A stretch of 64,000 bases of DNA, from positions 8,773,501-8,837,500 of the forward strand of contig OY978529.1 in assembly GCA_963854835.1 (NCBI GenBank), given 5' to 3'. Shown one piece after another: positions 43,401-54,174 of the stretch (position 1 is its first letter; the number at the start of each line of letters is the position of its first letter). Below the pieces are notes generated by a model. That model was not told the origin of the DNA, did no database searches, and saw only the letters and a list, made by a program, of their open reading frames with translations. The DNA comes from Megamerina dolium (lineage: Eukaryota; Arthropoda; Insecta; Diptera; Megamerinidae). Both the position numbers and the translations under genes were made by a program.

Positions 43401-46400
43401 GCGAATCACTGTTCAACGAGCAAAGCGATGGTAAGCGCGTCGAATCATCGATCATTGATAAATTATGAAGATTGTGCAATTTATGAGCATCACTTAAATC
43501 TTTAACATTTTTTACTGGTGCCATCGAAACATAATTTTCTTCCAAGTTATCTTTGAATTGTAAATATGTCAAAACAAAAAAAAAAAGTAAAAGGGAAATA
43601 TTTCATACTTACCAATATCCATATTTGTATTTAGATCATTCCACTTGTTATCAGAATTTAAAAGCTCATCAGTGTTCTCTTCCAGTATTACTCCTTCCGA
43701 TGTACGAGAACTGAAATCAGATTTGATTTACTTGAAATTCTTCAAAGATAAACTATTACGCACTTAAATCGATATGGCATAAAACTTCCATTATCATCCG
43801 GCTCATCGATACTAATTGATGATTCTTCACTTTCGGAACACGTAATTGTGGAACTTATAGGTGGACTATTGCTGTGACGTTGATATGATAATGGACGCAG
43901 TCCTGATGTTAAAATATTACGAGCGGTAAGCACAGATCCTGATATTAAACTCGGATTACTACAATCACTTGTTGTACGATTCCTCGATGGCAAACTGTCA
44001 CATCTCTCTCTGCCAAAGCATACAGCTGAAAAACGTTACAGACACAATTTTATTAAAAGCTTACGAGAATAGAAGCAAAAGGAAAAGCACTTATAAGTGT
44101 CAATCATTACATACCAGTTTGTGGTGAATTATTAGTCTTATTGTCCGCCTGGCTTTGTTTTCTGTACAAAACATTTTGTGGTTTCGAAGCTTCGTTGGCC
44201 GATGATGACCTTTTTCGCATTGGTTCCATATTGATCAGTTCACCTTTAGACGACATTGCGCTAAAAAATAAATAAAGCAATGAGTATAAATAAATATTTC
44301 AGCATTTGTGTTTAAAATATAAACAAGCGTTTAGTGTAAACCTCTACTGTTCACAAGGATTGATTAGCGATTGAACACCATTCGAGAAAATTAAAATTTT
44401 CACTTTTTCAGAGCATTGTCACAGAGCTCTTATAGAATTTGATTAGATTTCGTGACAAATGACAAATTGTTACTGCCGGAAGAATTGCCAATTGCTTGTT
44501 GACAGGTGGGTACCGTCCGAAAGAAAAATCTATTTGATATTAAAGTCGTTATGCTTCAGCAGGGAATTGAACCCACGACCTAGAGATCAGAAGGCCAAAA
44601 CACTAACCACGGAGCTACGGTACCCACAAATTAAATATATACATATATATATATATATGAATTCCTCTGGTTCCACGGAGGAACAAAGGGCCGCAACCAG
44701 TTGATTTCTCGGGAGAGAGGTGTAAGTTTTTGCCACGGAGAAATTGCGCTACTTCATGAAGATAGGCGTTAATGTTAATGGATAGCTCATCAGTGTTTTT
44801 ACCCGTCGCGAGGATTGTACAATCATCTGTCGCAAGGCTTTTGCTGGTTCATACCGCATGCAATCTGAGACAGGATCAACGAGAGAGCAGTGGTGGTGAT
44901 GTGCATCTTTCGGAATCCATGCTGGTGGGGGGCTAGCTTCAGGTCCTCGGTGAGTGTAGGGAGCAGGAGGGCTTCAAGGGTTTTCGCTACTGGGGACAGC
45001 AGCGAGATTGGCCGGAAGGACCTTCCTTGGTCCACTGGCTTGCCAGGCTTGGGGATGAGGATGATGCGTCCTACCATCCAAATGTCTGGAATGATGAATG
45101 AGCGTATCGACAGGTTGAAAATGGTCGCGAGGTATTCCAACCTGGAGTCGCCCAAGTTCTTGAACATCACCATTGAGATCCCATTCGGGCCTACTGCCTT
45201 AGACGCTTTGGCGCGTTTGATGGCGTTACACGCCTCTTGTGCCGTAAAATCGATGGTGTTGTCGAGTAAATACATCTCAGTGCTTCCTGCGATTTTTCCA
45301 TTACTTCCTCTCAGCTGCTGAAACGCGTTCCCCGTAATAGTTTTTTAACTCGATTGAACAGAATTAAGTCACAGGGAGCCAAATCAGGTGAATTCGGTTG
45401 TATGGTGGCTGTTGTATGGTATTTGCTGCATTTTTCGTCAAAAAATGCACTGTGCGACGGTGCGTTAGCATGGTGCAAAATCCACAAGTTTTCTGCCCAC
45501 AATTTGGTGTCTTTCCGTCGTACTCATAAACCCCCGTCTCGTCTCCAGTAATGATCCTTTTGATGAATGTGGAATCGGATTCAGCCTCGCAAATCATGTC
45601 TTTTGCGACGTCAACACGGTCTCTTTTTTGTATGAAATTGATTGAAAATTGTAAAAAATCGCCAACACACACAGAGATAGATGTAATTTTGGCTACGTAA
45701 CTTTTGTAAATGTCAAGCTATGGCGCTAAGACTTAGAGGGAATATCAACAACAGATATACCAACTTAACAAAAAAAAAACAGAACTCAAATTGGAACGAT
45801 GGGAGCGCCAAACGGTGGTTATTCCGGTAACTTTTTGATCAAGCTGGTATATATAATATATCCCTATATATAGAGTCCCTTTAACAAAAATTGCTAAGAT
45901 TCCTGTGATTCCCGATTTAAAATAATAAGAGGAGTTGCAAGAATAAATTTGTTCTTATTCTTTCCAACAGCCAATTTCTGTTCTGTAACAACAAATATAA
46001 AATTAATAAACAGAGATTCATTTTACCGGTGGGTGTCGTAGCTCAGTGGTTAGTGTGGTGGCGTTCTGATCTGTAGGTCGTGGATTCAATCACCGGCTGA
46101 AGCATAACAAATGTAATATCGAAATGATTTTTCTTTCGAACGGTATCCACCTGTCGGCAAGCAATTGGCAATTCTTCCGGCAGTAACAATTTGCCTTCTA
46201 ATAAACTCTGTGACAAAGCTCAAAAAAAGTTATGTCGCCAGAGTTCTGCCGTTCTCAAACCCAACACGCACAACAGTAATGGAAGAGAAGCTCGGCCAGA
46301 GAGCCCTTGGGGGCTTATAAGTGCCACATATTTATTTATTTATTTTATTCATTTTACCGCCATCAATTATGTTTACGCGTTTTCCTTCGTATTATTTTTT

Positions 46401-48719
46401 GCGTATAGATGCCCATTCCTATCCCTTCGCTATCCCGAATTCCCTCGGGGATTCAATCCAACAAAAGACCTGCAATCTCATACAGTGACGCTGCAAATGG
46501 AAGTCTAGTAATGGCGGTCGTAGACCGCTTAGATCCTGACAGCAGTATCTCTAAATCTTGTGGAGGACTTCCTCGTGGACATCTTCTTGGATGTGGTAGA
46601 GGAGAATCCAGCACCCGTGCCTGAGTACAGGATGTGCGGATGGCATCAAGGGCATGTCAAGCTGGTGGCTTGTGCCGACCAACGGGATCCGGATCTCTTC
46701 TCCATTGCTTTATTCAGGATAGGAGATGTCTGGCAAGGTGCGAAGTTAGAAATCGTACCTAGGAACTCCATCATCAGTAGACCTCGGACTAGGGCCGAAT
46801 CCAAAAGATCCAACCAGAATACTTAAAATGATAAAGATATGCAATTCGGAGCTCCCCACGCATAACTGGAAGATTGCCAAATTAGAGCAGCTCAAGGGAT
46901 CTCGCTGCGCAACGATTATCGTCACCACAGAGTTTCTTGGGTCTCTGGTGACCTCTGGTGATGTGGTGGCCTTCGGATTTGGTCACATAACATTAAAAGT
47001 ATACAAGAAGGACGAACTGACCGAAGCCAAATCCGCCGAAGGTGGCTCGAAAGAGTTACTGCAAGAGGAGGTGGAAGTCTCGACACTAGGCGAAAAGGAG
47101 GATATCCCTCTGCCCAGCCCTTCCGGGCCATCGGATGCCTAACCTGGACAAATTCTATATCTTCCGGTTCAAATCTCATGGGGGCGTCCGGTAGGATATG
47201 GGAGGAGGATAGCCTTCTAGGAGATTCGAATGACGATCTCAATGCAACGGTGGTGGAGGCGGTGACGAATGTAATGGACAATGATTCGTGCAGTACAGAT
47301 CAACCTCCACCACCGTAGAGGCTTCAGCCGAATTAGTTCACCGGCTTACCAAAAGCGGAGCAGACATCGCCCTAATACAAGAGCCATGGACGGTGGCCAA
47401 TGGCATCTGTGGAATAGGGTTCTCAAATACAAATTGTTTCGCAGCAAGGTGTAGGTAGACCACGTGCTTGTATCCTTTTCAAGAAACCACTTAATGCATA
47501 TTTGCTCCCTAATTTCAGTAATGAAGACCTAGCCATCATCTCCCACGAACTAAGTGGGAAAGCAAAAAGAATCGCAAATATTTATCTATCGATTTTAGAT
47601 CCTATCTTCTCTTACGGCAATTTGACAATTGATTGTTAGGTGAAGTGAAGGCGCCCAAAAGAAAACAAAACGAAAATGAAATTCTTCACCACACATTTTT
47701 GTAAATATATAATTTTTGTTTCACGCGGATAAATCTTTTTTACACTTTTTTTACCCTGCTCACACTTGTTGTGTTCAATTCGTAAACAAACTTCAACTTT
47801 CGTCAGCTGTGGCAAACGTCATTGTCATAAGGACCTTTATAACTGGTAAAAATAATTTCCCGTTCCTTTGTGCCACGATTCCGTTCCGTTACGTCTATTA
47901 CAACCAGCGCATTACCGTACTAGCTATACTCGTTTCATTTGTCACCATCTGATCGAGTAAATGCATGTGAAATAAGAAAAGGGATGTGGATACTGCTTTA
48001 ATTCTCTGTACTGTTTATAATGTGCACTTATTTTTATTCATCGAATAAGTTACATACACTGAAACGGATAACAGGTGTAAAGAGAAGAAACGCGTTAACC
48101 CATGCAGCCCTGCAGAACAATCAAAATATTATATTGAAGATGGTTGAAGGCACTAAAGAAGGCAAAAGCGATTGCATAAGCATGAAAGAAATTATTGCAA
48201 AAAAAGGTTGGAATAATGTATTGGGATTTCAGATTAGATTGAAAAACTAAAGTGGTCTTCAAATAGCAATTATAGTTATATTTCCTCTCGGCTTTCAAAC
48301 CTTAAAATATCATACCTCAAAATCATATGGTGCATATTTTGTGCTATTAATGAATCTTCCGTTTCCATCCACAGTTCACCAGCTCCTGTTATGCTTTGAC
48401 GGCCAACTTCCATATAGAAAAAGCATTGAGAGTCCCCACATCTAAAATAAACAACAAATCGAATTAATACAATTGAACGTAGAGATATAATTTACGTTAC
48501 CTTCGTATTGTTGTTAAGAAAAATTCTATGTTAACTATTCTTGTCTCACCAGATGATGTTTTCTCTGGACCAATGCGTATAAATGTTACTGACTTTGGCG
48601 TTAGACAGACATGATAACTTCCAACAATTCCTTTGTCTTCTGCTAATCCTTTTCTTTGTACTAGTACTTGCCACACATGTTCTAAAATATACATTCATTT
48701 CATTATTATTAAGTATGTA

Positions 48720-48793
<74 letters not shown>

Positions 48794-51700
48794 ATATGTA
48801 TATGTATATATATGTCGTAGCTCAGTGGTTAGTGTCAGTTGGTCTTCTGATGTGTAGATTGTGGGTAACCACCTATTGGTAAGCAATTGGCAATTCTTCC
48901 AACAGTAATAATGCAATGAAAAGGCTCCTAAAAGAGCTTCTAACAAAGCTCAGAAAAAGTGACGTTACAAGGGAACCGTTCGGAACCGGCTAATATAAAC
49001 ATGTCACTTGTAATACTTGTAATAAATATGTGGCCCATAAGCGCCACATATTTATTTACTGTTTTATATGGGTATATATTAGGCAGCTGCGGAAGACGAT
49101 TTGATTTTCTTTGCACACAGTGTGATTCGTTGCAAGTGACGATGTTAGCTTTGATTCGGTTTAGTCAACGAATTTACGTACTTTACGTAAGAAAATACGC
49201 ATCCAAAATAAGCGAACTGCGAATGCATACATTTCTTTTGTTTGTCTTCTATTGATTTCTACTAAGCTTGCTGAGCGACAAAGTTTATTCGTTACTCTTT
49301 TTCGAATTTTTGTTTTTTTTTTTGACATATCCCCACAAAAAATAGTCAAGAGATGTTAAATCGTAAGATCTTACAGTATAGTTCACGGGTCCATTTCGAG
49401 AGAAAATTTCTGGAACCACAACTCTCCACATGAGCGATCCTCATTGATGGTTTCGTTGCTGCCTACCGCGTTTCTAAAGATGTGTGGTGGATCAATGGAC
49501 CAATGATTCCACCAGCCCATAAACCGCACCAAACAGTAAGTTTTTGAGGATGTAATAGTGTCTGCAGAATTTCTTGTGTCTTCAATCCAAATTCGACAAT
49601 TTTGCTTGTTCACATACCCATTGAGGCAAAAATTAATCTCATCACTAAATAATGTTTAACGATAAAATAATGGGTCAATTTTCAACTTTGAGTCGATAGA
49701 GAACGACCTATATAATTCAATGTTTAAAGATGATTTCATGTAAACGTTGATCGCGGCTGCGCTTCAAATGGTTCATACGCTGGGTCCAATTTTGGCATAC
49801 TCTCTCCAACATATCGGCCGGTATCTCACGAATAATTTCTTCAATATTGGCTCCAAGTGCGTCAACCGATGCGGGCTTGTCGCTATAGGCATGAGCCTTA
49901 ACACAGCCCCACAAAAAAATAGTCTAAAGGTGTTAAGTCGCACGATCTAGGCGGCCAATTGACCGGCCCCAAACGTGAAATAAATTGTACACCGAACACG
50001 CCTCTCAATTGGGCCATTGTTTCGCGTGCTGTCTGTGATGTGGCTCCGTCTTGTTGAAACCACATGCCAGCCAAGTCCAGCTCTTCGATTTTGGGCAAAA
50101 AAAAAGTTTGTAATAATCGCACGGTAGCGCTCACAATTCACAGAAACGTTCCTGCATTCGTCGTCTTTGAAAAAGTACGGTCCAATGATGCCACCGGCCC
50201 ATAATCCACACCAAACAGTGCATTTTTCGGGATGCATTGGCGGTTCTAGCAATGCTTCTGGCTGTTCTTCACATCAAATACTTTAATTTTGATTGTTCAC
50301 GTATCCATTCAACCAGAAATGAGCTTCGTCGTGAAACACAATTTTCCGATAAAAAAGTGGATCTTCATCCAACTTTGCCAGCGTCCATTCACCAAAAGTT
50401 AGTCGTTCTGGTAGGCCGTGTGGCTTTAATTCTTGCACCAGCTGTATTTTAAAAGGTTTTACACCCAAATCTTTCCGGAAAATTTTCCACATAGAAGACT
50501 AACAGAGCCCCAATTCCTGCGAGCGGCGCTGGATACAGCTGCGATATTTTCCTCTGTCCATACTCTACGTATGCGTGTTGGTGGTTTAATGTCCAATAAT
50601 GTAAATTTGGTGCGAAATTTAGTCACAAGCTTCCGAATAGCCGCCTCAGAAGGTCGCCCACACTGACCATAACATGGAAGAAGTGCACGATGCACTTTCT
50701 TAACCGACCATGAATTTTGATAATAGTAATAATTAGTGATAATTTTGCACTACAAGATACGTATTTTTTGCAAGAATTTTGTGTGCAAAATCAGCACAAA
50801 AACATGTTTTCGATTGAACGTCAAGTAGTTAATATGGCCGACAAAAAGAGCAAGTGCGACTACCTGTGTTTTATATCATGGATACGAGTATTTTAATGTT
50901 TTCATATTTCTCCTATTTTCATTTGAAATTTGAAATTCGATATTTAGAAATTAATAGTATGTGGCACTTTATTTCAGTGGGGTATTGCGTAGGAGCGCGC
51001 TCCGCAACTTTGATTTCACGGTGTTGCGATTCTGTTTAGGTTAAGCTGTCTATTGATCAATTTCAAACGGCAGAAACTATCAGAGCTCCGTCACAAGCGT
51101 CTTTCATACGATTTTTTCAATCCAAACTGTCACTATCTGAAGAATTGCCAATTGTTTTTTAACAGGTGGACACCGTTTAATAGACAAGTGTTTTTGTTAT
51201 TAATTTATTGGTGTTCGAGCACATGACTCATGCACAGAAGTCCAATGCACTAAACTTCGCTACGATACGCATAGTTTACTTTATTACTTTATGAAATATT
51301 AGAATTCAAATATGTGTAATAATGTAATTGTATCAATAATTTGAAAGTAATGCCTCTTATACATTGAGCTATTGCGTGAGGCGATTGATTGATTCAAAAA
51401 AAAAAAAAAAAAAAATGTAAAACTGTTATAAAAGCGAAAGTATACATATATAATGAATGTATCGAATCTTACCAAAATGAGGCCTTCCAGAATCAATTAT
51501 TTTATCATCACAACGTTGTAATGATATTAGAACTTCTAACCATTTCAGCATTTCCTCCTCTGTTTCCAAGACTATTCCGAAAGTACCATCTTTAGTGGAA
51601 AGTGCTATAACGTAATCATGCTTAGTGTCATAACGTCTGTTAATGTTAAAGCAATTCTTAAGCTTGATAACACGTTTGGGCGCCAAGCCAGAATTAAACT

Positions 51701-51854
51701 TTTTTTCATTGTCATAATATTCTAAACGAGCTTCTTTATACATATATTCCCTATAAAGTACGAAATATTTTTTCTTCATGGTATTTAGCTTCTTTTGGTA
51801 TCCACTTAGTATTAAGCCATCTTCATTAAGATGGATAGTACTTTGTTTTGACAT
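38445..51854 (-). CDS. chico: chico, insulin receptor substrate (8 coding exons)
   Basis: Minus-strand exons 51473-51854, 48501-48681, 48316-48441, 44115-44260, 43764-44025, 43613-43710, 43313-43550 and 38445-40482 join with GT-AG sites and matching phases to 1156 aa. The PH domain (residues about 10-127: LSGYQKKLNTMKKKYFVLYR, CFNINRRYDTKHDYVIALS) binds phosphoinositides. The PTB domain (about 128-230: EHVWQVLVQRKG, FFLTTIRRCGDSQCFFYMEV) binds the insulin receptor NPxY site. Downstream come MRKRSSSANEASKP, FGRERCDSLPSRN, CSESEESSISIDEPDDNGSF, RAYSIGNK and KKSTSAPLL, all conserved in Drosophila chico. PI3-kinase YxxM motifs are Y405 (NYVSM) and Y690 (GYLEM). The conserved end is YYASLDLP and NTYAKIDFDHSDSSSS. 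It links the insulin receptor to PI3K/Akt growth control at the plasma membrane. It is longer than Drosophila chico (968 aa) through Ser/Asn/Thr-rich expansion. The introns hold SINEs, LINEs and mariners; the coding exons are intact. Confidence 0.93.
40560..41722 (+). pseudogene. mariner element (rosa-like), in chico intron 7
   Basis: A 1163-bp element with inverted ends CGAGGACGGTCCCAGAACTA and TAGTTCTGGGAACGCCCTCG, flanked by TA. The transposase reads MAEFKRGRTCCQDEHCSGRP, VTMDETWVHHLTPETK (first Asp), VFWDARGIIFIDYLQKGKTI, then, after a stop at about 41365, LFNQDNAPVHTS (second Asp). In another frame near 41465 it reads LPDLAPSDYFLFPNLKKCLG (third Asp). Stops and a frameshift inactivate it. 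The TIR type and MDETWVHH resemble mariners of the rosa group known from tephritids (inference). Confidence 0.82.
41723..42860. other. chico intron 7, right of mariner
   Basis: AT-rich intronic DNA with a CRE-like TGACGTCA at 42121-42128 and a GA-rich run near 42330. No gene or clear element seen. Confidence 0.3.
42870..43152. repeat. Possible MITE with TTTTTATCTTGATAA inverted ends
   Basis: TTTTTATCTTGATAA at 42879 and TTATCAAGATAAAAA at 43114-43128 are inverted. GTGTGAG outside the left copy resembles the inverted CTTCACA outside the right one. Weak, old if real. Confidence 0.35.
43313..43550 (-). CDS. chico: chico exon 7 (YVSM site)
   Basis: DNLEENYVSMAPVKN holds a YxxM PI3K-binding motif (Y405). 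Donor CA|GTAAGT completes the Gln codon before CDRPQRAYSIGNK. Confidence 0.87.
43613..43710 (-). CDS. chico: chico exon 6
   Basis: Short exon SRTSEGVILEENTDELLNSD; joins RFN to SRTSE exactly as RLN-TRSSE in Drosophila. Donor G|GTAAGT. Confidence 0.85.
43764..44025 (-). CDS. chico: chico exon 5
   Basis: VCFGRERCDSLPSRNRTTSD and CSESEESSISIDEPDDNGSF; donor AA|GTGCGT. Phase 1 in, phase 2 out. Confidence 0.88.
44115..44260 (-). CDS. chico: chico exon 4
   Basis: AMSSKGELINMEPMRKRSSS, with the conserved Ser-rich basic site MRKRSSSANEASKP. Phase 2 in, phase 1 out. Confidence 0.87.
44402..44630 (-). mobile_element. tRNA-derived SINE head, antisense, in chico intron 3
   Basis: The reverse complement gives GGGTACCGTAGCTC head sequence with box B GGTCGTGGGTTCAATTCC, then CTGTCAACAAGCAATTGG and the GCTCTGTGACAATGCTC part. 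The 3' body is missing. Confidence 0.8.
44700..45310 (-). pseudogene. Jockey-like LINE reverse transcriptase fragment
   Basis: The minus-strand frame 44823-45275 is one continuous RT piece: ACNAIKRAKASKAVGPNGIS, FNLSIRSFIIPDIWMVGRII, LIPKPGKPVDQG, FRPISLLSPVAKTLEALLLP and LAPHQHGFRKMHITTTALS. It is well preserved over 150 residues but lacks the Asp-Asp box and both ends. In chico intron 4. Confidence 0.82.
45311..45840 (-). pseudogene. mariner transposase fragment
   Basis: The minus strand gives SDSTFIKRIITGDETGVYEY (first Asp), then KTCGFCTMLTHRRTVHFLT in one frame and WILHHANAPSHSAFFDEKCS in the other (second Asp changed: HHANAP for HHDNAP), then PNSPDLAPCDLILFNRVKKL (third Asp). A deletion and frameshift separate the blocks. 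Inactive. Confidence 0.78.
46029..46346 (+). mobile_element. tRNA-derived SINE, full length, young
   Basis: Head GGGTGTCGTAGCTCAGTGG and box B GGTCGTGGATTCAATCACC, body, and 3' end GGGGGCTTATAAGTGCCACA plus (TTTA)n. Perfect 13-bp target duplications ATTCATTTTACCG at 46016-46028 and 46347-46359 mark the borders exactly and suggest a recent insertion. Located in chico intron 4. Confidence 0.93.
46380..47640 (+). pseudogene. LINE 5' half: ORF1 and start of ORF2 endonuclease
   Basis: Shifted plus frames read NGSLVMAVVDRLDPDSSISK, VEDFLVDIFLDVVEENPAP-type, YRMCGWHQGHVKLVACADQR, IGDVWQGAKLEIVPRNSI, then SELPTHNWKIAKLEQLKGSR, a LINE ORF1 of R1/LOA-related elements. About 47280 an ORF2 begins MIRAVQINLHH, then LTKSGADIALIQEPWTVANG (endonuclease start, catalytic Glu in QEPW), and decays by 47640. 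In chico intron 4. Confidence 0.72.
47641..48019. other. chico intron 4 spacer
   Basis: No recognised element. An open frame at 47716-47952 is hydrophobic but shows no family motif. Confidence 0.3.
48020..48250 (+). CDS. Unassigned small ORF opposite chico intron 4
   Basis: 76 aa, highly charged: TLKRITGVKRRN, ILKMVEGTKEGKS, then SMKEIIAKKGWNNVLGFQIR. Residue use is balanced and less biased than the AT-rich noise frames nearby. No domain is recognised and no clear promoter or splice sites were found. It ends 66 bp from chico exon 3 on the other strand. It could be a small nested gene, an exon, or chance. Confidence 0.22.
   Translation: MCTYFYSSNKLHTLKRITGVKRRNALTHAALQNNQNIILKMVEGTKEGKSDCISMKEIIAKKGWNNVLGFQIRLKN
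48316..48441 (-). CDS. chico: chico exon 3 (PTB domain, second half)
   Basis: CGDSQCFFYMEVGRQ, ITGAGELWMETEDSLIAQNM; donor AG|GTATGA. Completes the PTB fold. Confidence 0.9.
48501..48681 (-). CDS. chico: chico exon 2 (PTB domain, first half)
   Basis: Acceptor TATATTTTAG; EHVWQVLVQRKGLAEDKGIV through IEFFLTTIRR; donor AG|GTAACG in phase 2. Confidence 0.9.
48726..48800. repeat. (TA)n microsatellite in chico intron 1
   Basis: About 33 TA units directly before a SINE head. Confidence 0.95.
48812..49060 (+). mobile_element. tRNA-derived SINE, partly deleted
   Basis: GTCGTAGCTCAGTGGTTAG (box A), diverged box B, CTATTGGTAAGCAATTGGC, CCGTTCGGAACCGGCTAATA, and the end AGCGCCACATATTTATT. Older than the copies at 46.0 and 55.0 kb. 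Confidence 0.78.
49300..49700 (-). pseudogene. Tc1/mariner transposase fragment (second copy)
   Basis: The minus strand gives VNKQNCRIWIEDTR and VRFMGWWNHWSIDPPHIF, then SCGELWFQKFSLEMDP. This is the same segment order as the adjacent element at 49715 but more decayed. It is an independent insertion or a local duplication. Confidence 0.55.
49715..50830 (-). pseudogene. Tc1/mariner-superfamily transposase, broken
   Basis: Minus-strand blocks in order: YGQCGRPSEAAIRKLVTKFR and RRVWTEENIAAVSSAARRN (HTH region, 50460-50680), FRKDLGVKPFKIQLVQELKP, YRKIVFHDEAHFWLNGYVNN (first Asp), TVWCGLWAGGIIGPYFFKD, MWFQQDGATSQTARETMAQL (second Asp), GPVNWPPRSCDLTPLDYFF (third acidic position), then VCQNWTQRMNHLKRSRDQRL. 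Frameshifts separate them. The family is common in insects; the sequence is close to full length. In chico intron 1. Confidence 0.82.
51075..51270 (-). mobile_element. Diverged tRNA-derived SINE, antisense
   Basis: The reverse complement shows a decayed head, then CACCTGTTAAAAAACAATTG in the body position and GTGACGGAGCTC. Old. Confidence 0.55.
51473..51854 (-). CDS. chico: chico exon 1 (PH domain)
   Basis: ATG at 51854 (MSKQSTIHLNEDGLILSGY). An upstream acceptor-like TTTTTCAG ends at 51861, so a 5' UTR intron is likely. The exon ends CATTTTG|GTAAGA in phase 1. Encodes the whole PH domain. Confidence 0.9.
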
Positions 51855-51905
51855 GTTTATCTGAAAAATCTTTAAAAAAAGAAAAGTTATATTAGTTCTA
51901 AACAC

Positions 51906-53279
51906 AACAAAATCGATAGTATATAAACGATAGTCAGGTACATAGGGTCGTTGGATTATGACGAATATAAATATTGAAAATTTGTTTACGAGTGTATGGC
52001 AAGATTGTAAAACATGCCTATGGATAATATCAATTTTGATCTGTATTATATAACATTAAAATTTTTAATTTTACATTTTATTTCATTGTAACATAATAAA
52101 TGCAAATCGTTTTAATCAATGGCCATGATTGTGCCCTTGCGGTAAAAAGCAAATAATTTTCTCATATAAATAAATAGAAGATCACAACTGCCACTACAAA
52201 AAAAAGTGCATAGTATATTTTGATTAAAGTGAGGTATACATTTGCACTATCAAAAAAGATATAAAATAGAATAGCTTCGTGATAAAGTATATAACTAATT
52301 TTGACATTATGATCCTGTCGTGACATGTGATTTTATAAAGACGCAGGAGTGCACGACCAAATGTAGCATTTCTTAGTGAAATTTTATCAAAGGTATTTTA
52401 CATTACAAAGTGTTGATTTTGATAACATATTAGGCATTATATTATTAAATTGCAGGAATTTTCGCAGTAATAATTTTTTTAAGTACACACTAAGTTTAGT
52501 ACTAGTGTTATGTACGTTTTTTCTATATAAAATTTTATTATGTTTATATTGGAACTTATCACCGAATTCAAGCACACACTTACTCAATTGTGGAAAAATC
52601 TAAGAAAATCTGATTGGTTTATTTTTGAAACTTATTTCTTTTTTCGTCAGATAATACTGTACCACATAAATATTTAGTTATTTTTGCGATTCTCTTTGGG
52701 AATTACGTAGTAAATTAGTGACTAAAGTTCTGTCGAAATGTCATAAAGTTGTCTACATATATGTAAAAGGTATGTTTAATGGATTGTAGCGTTGCCACCA
52801 GCAAATGCAAATTACTCTCACATAATCTATGAAAACTTGAATTGGCGCGTGGTCAAATTTGATATAAAAATACATTAATAGCGAATGAGAATATGTATGT
52901 TCCAAAATTCACACGGTTCTAAAGCAGAAGTTCCATACCAGGTTTTTCAGGCGTTGCTGTGTTCAAAGGCAGCGTTCAGGATTTTCATGCGAACAACTCC
53001 AACAGAACCTACTGTGTCCCAACTATGGGGCCGTATGAATAAAAGTAATATAATGATTATTAAATGATTTCAGAATAAAGTACTAAGGAACATCGTCAAG
53101 ATTAAGAAAGCATGTTAACGAAGAAGCTTCTCGACTAGTTAACACTGCCGATACTGTACGGAGTCAAACGTACGAAACCTCTAGACCTTTTAGATAGTTA
53201 AAAAGAATGGTGTTATGTGTTGGTTTCACTATTAGTAATAATTTTAGTATTGTATAATACTAAAATTATATAATTTTAG
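51906..53279. other. Upstream region of chico
   Basis: AT-rich. Presumably contains chico 5' UTR and promoter. Short frames such as 52885-53067 have no recognised similarity. Confidence 0.35.
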
Positions 53280-54068
53280 CTTTGTCTCCCGCAGAGACAT
53301 CTGCATCTTGAGCGATAGCCAAGCTGCAATTAAGGCCCTGGACTCATTTCTCGTGAAATCTAAGACCACTCTTGACTGCCGCAAATCTCTTAACGAGATG
53401 GCTGAGCAGCACAATATTCTCCTGTGCTGGGTACCCGGACACAGGGGTATACGAGGAAACTGCATAGCCGACGAGCTTTCAAGACAGGGTACAAATGAGC
53501 CTCTAACCCAGGAGAATTCTTGGTTAGGGATCCCCATAGCCACGTGCAAGCTTAATTTGGAGGTTATCACCACTAACGTCTTCCAGAAAAGATGGACGGA
53601 TACACCCATCTATAGGACGGCGAAATTGCTGTGGCCCCTGCTCAGCAAGAAACGTTCACGAAAACTTGCCGATCTTAATAGGGTAGACATCTCGACCTAT
53701 GTGGGAGTGGTCACTGGTCACTGCCTCATAGGTCCTCAAGTTGTGAGATTAGGTCTGGGCAACCTCACTCATGACTTCTGCAGAAGCTGTAGAGATGAGG
53801 GGGAACTTGAGACGATCTCACATCTGCTATGTACCTGCCCCGCTTTATGCAAAAATCGAAAAAAATTTCTAGGACACTACCATTTGAGTGACTTAGCCCA
53901 ACTATCCCAGATCGATATTGTCAATTTCCTAAAATTCATTCAACGTTTCGGTTGGTTCAGCGAGTAACTAAGTGAAGGAAAAATCCGTGCGACGGTATCA
54001 CAACGGGCCTAATTCTGGCCTATGTGCGCTCTCTCTCATCAGAGAGGGCAGCCGCTCTAACCTAACCT
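53280..54068 (+). pseudogene. LINE 3' end: RNase H domain, C-terminal region and 3' UTR
   Basis: A 219-aa open stretch (53308-53967): SDSQAAIKALDSFLV (RNase H Asp), HNILLCWVPGHRGIRGNCIA and DELSRQG (RNase H His/Asp region), then a Cys-rich FCRSCRDEGELETISHLLCT (zinc-knuckle-like CCHC), ending FGWFSE and stop. The 3' UTR GGTATCACAACGGGCC.. ends CTCTAACCTAACCTA. Uninterrupted, so a fairly young 5'-truncated copy. Same family as 34545 and 58207. Confidence 0.85.
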
Positions 54069-54174
54069 ATTAGAAACAAAATGATTGTTAGCTAAATAAG
54101 CTAGTTGCATTGTTAAATACCGTACTTATATTCTGTCTTTATATGATTTTAATATTGCATGTTAATAAAAAAAA

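Noticed and set aside
53244..53609. 121-aa minus-strand ORF
   Set aside because: Shadow of the LINE RNase H frame on the plus strand, which has clear motifs.
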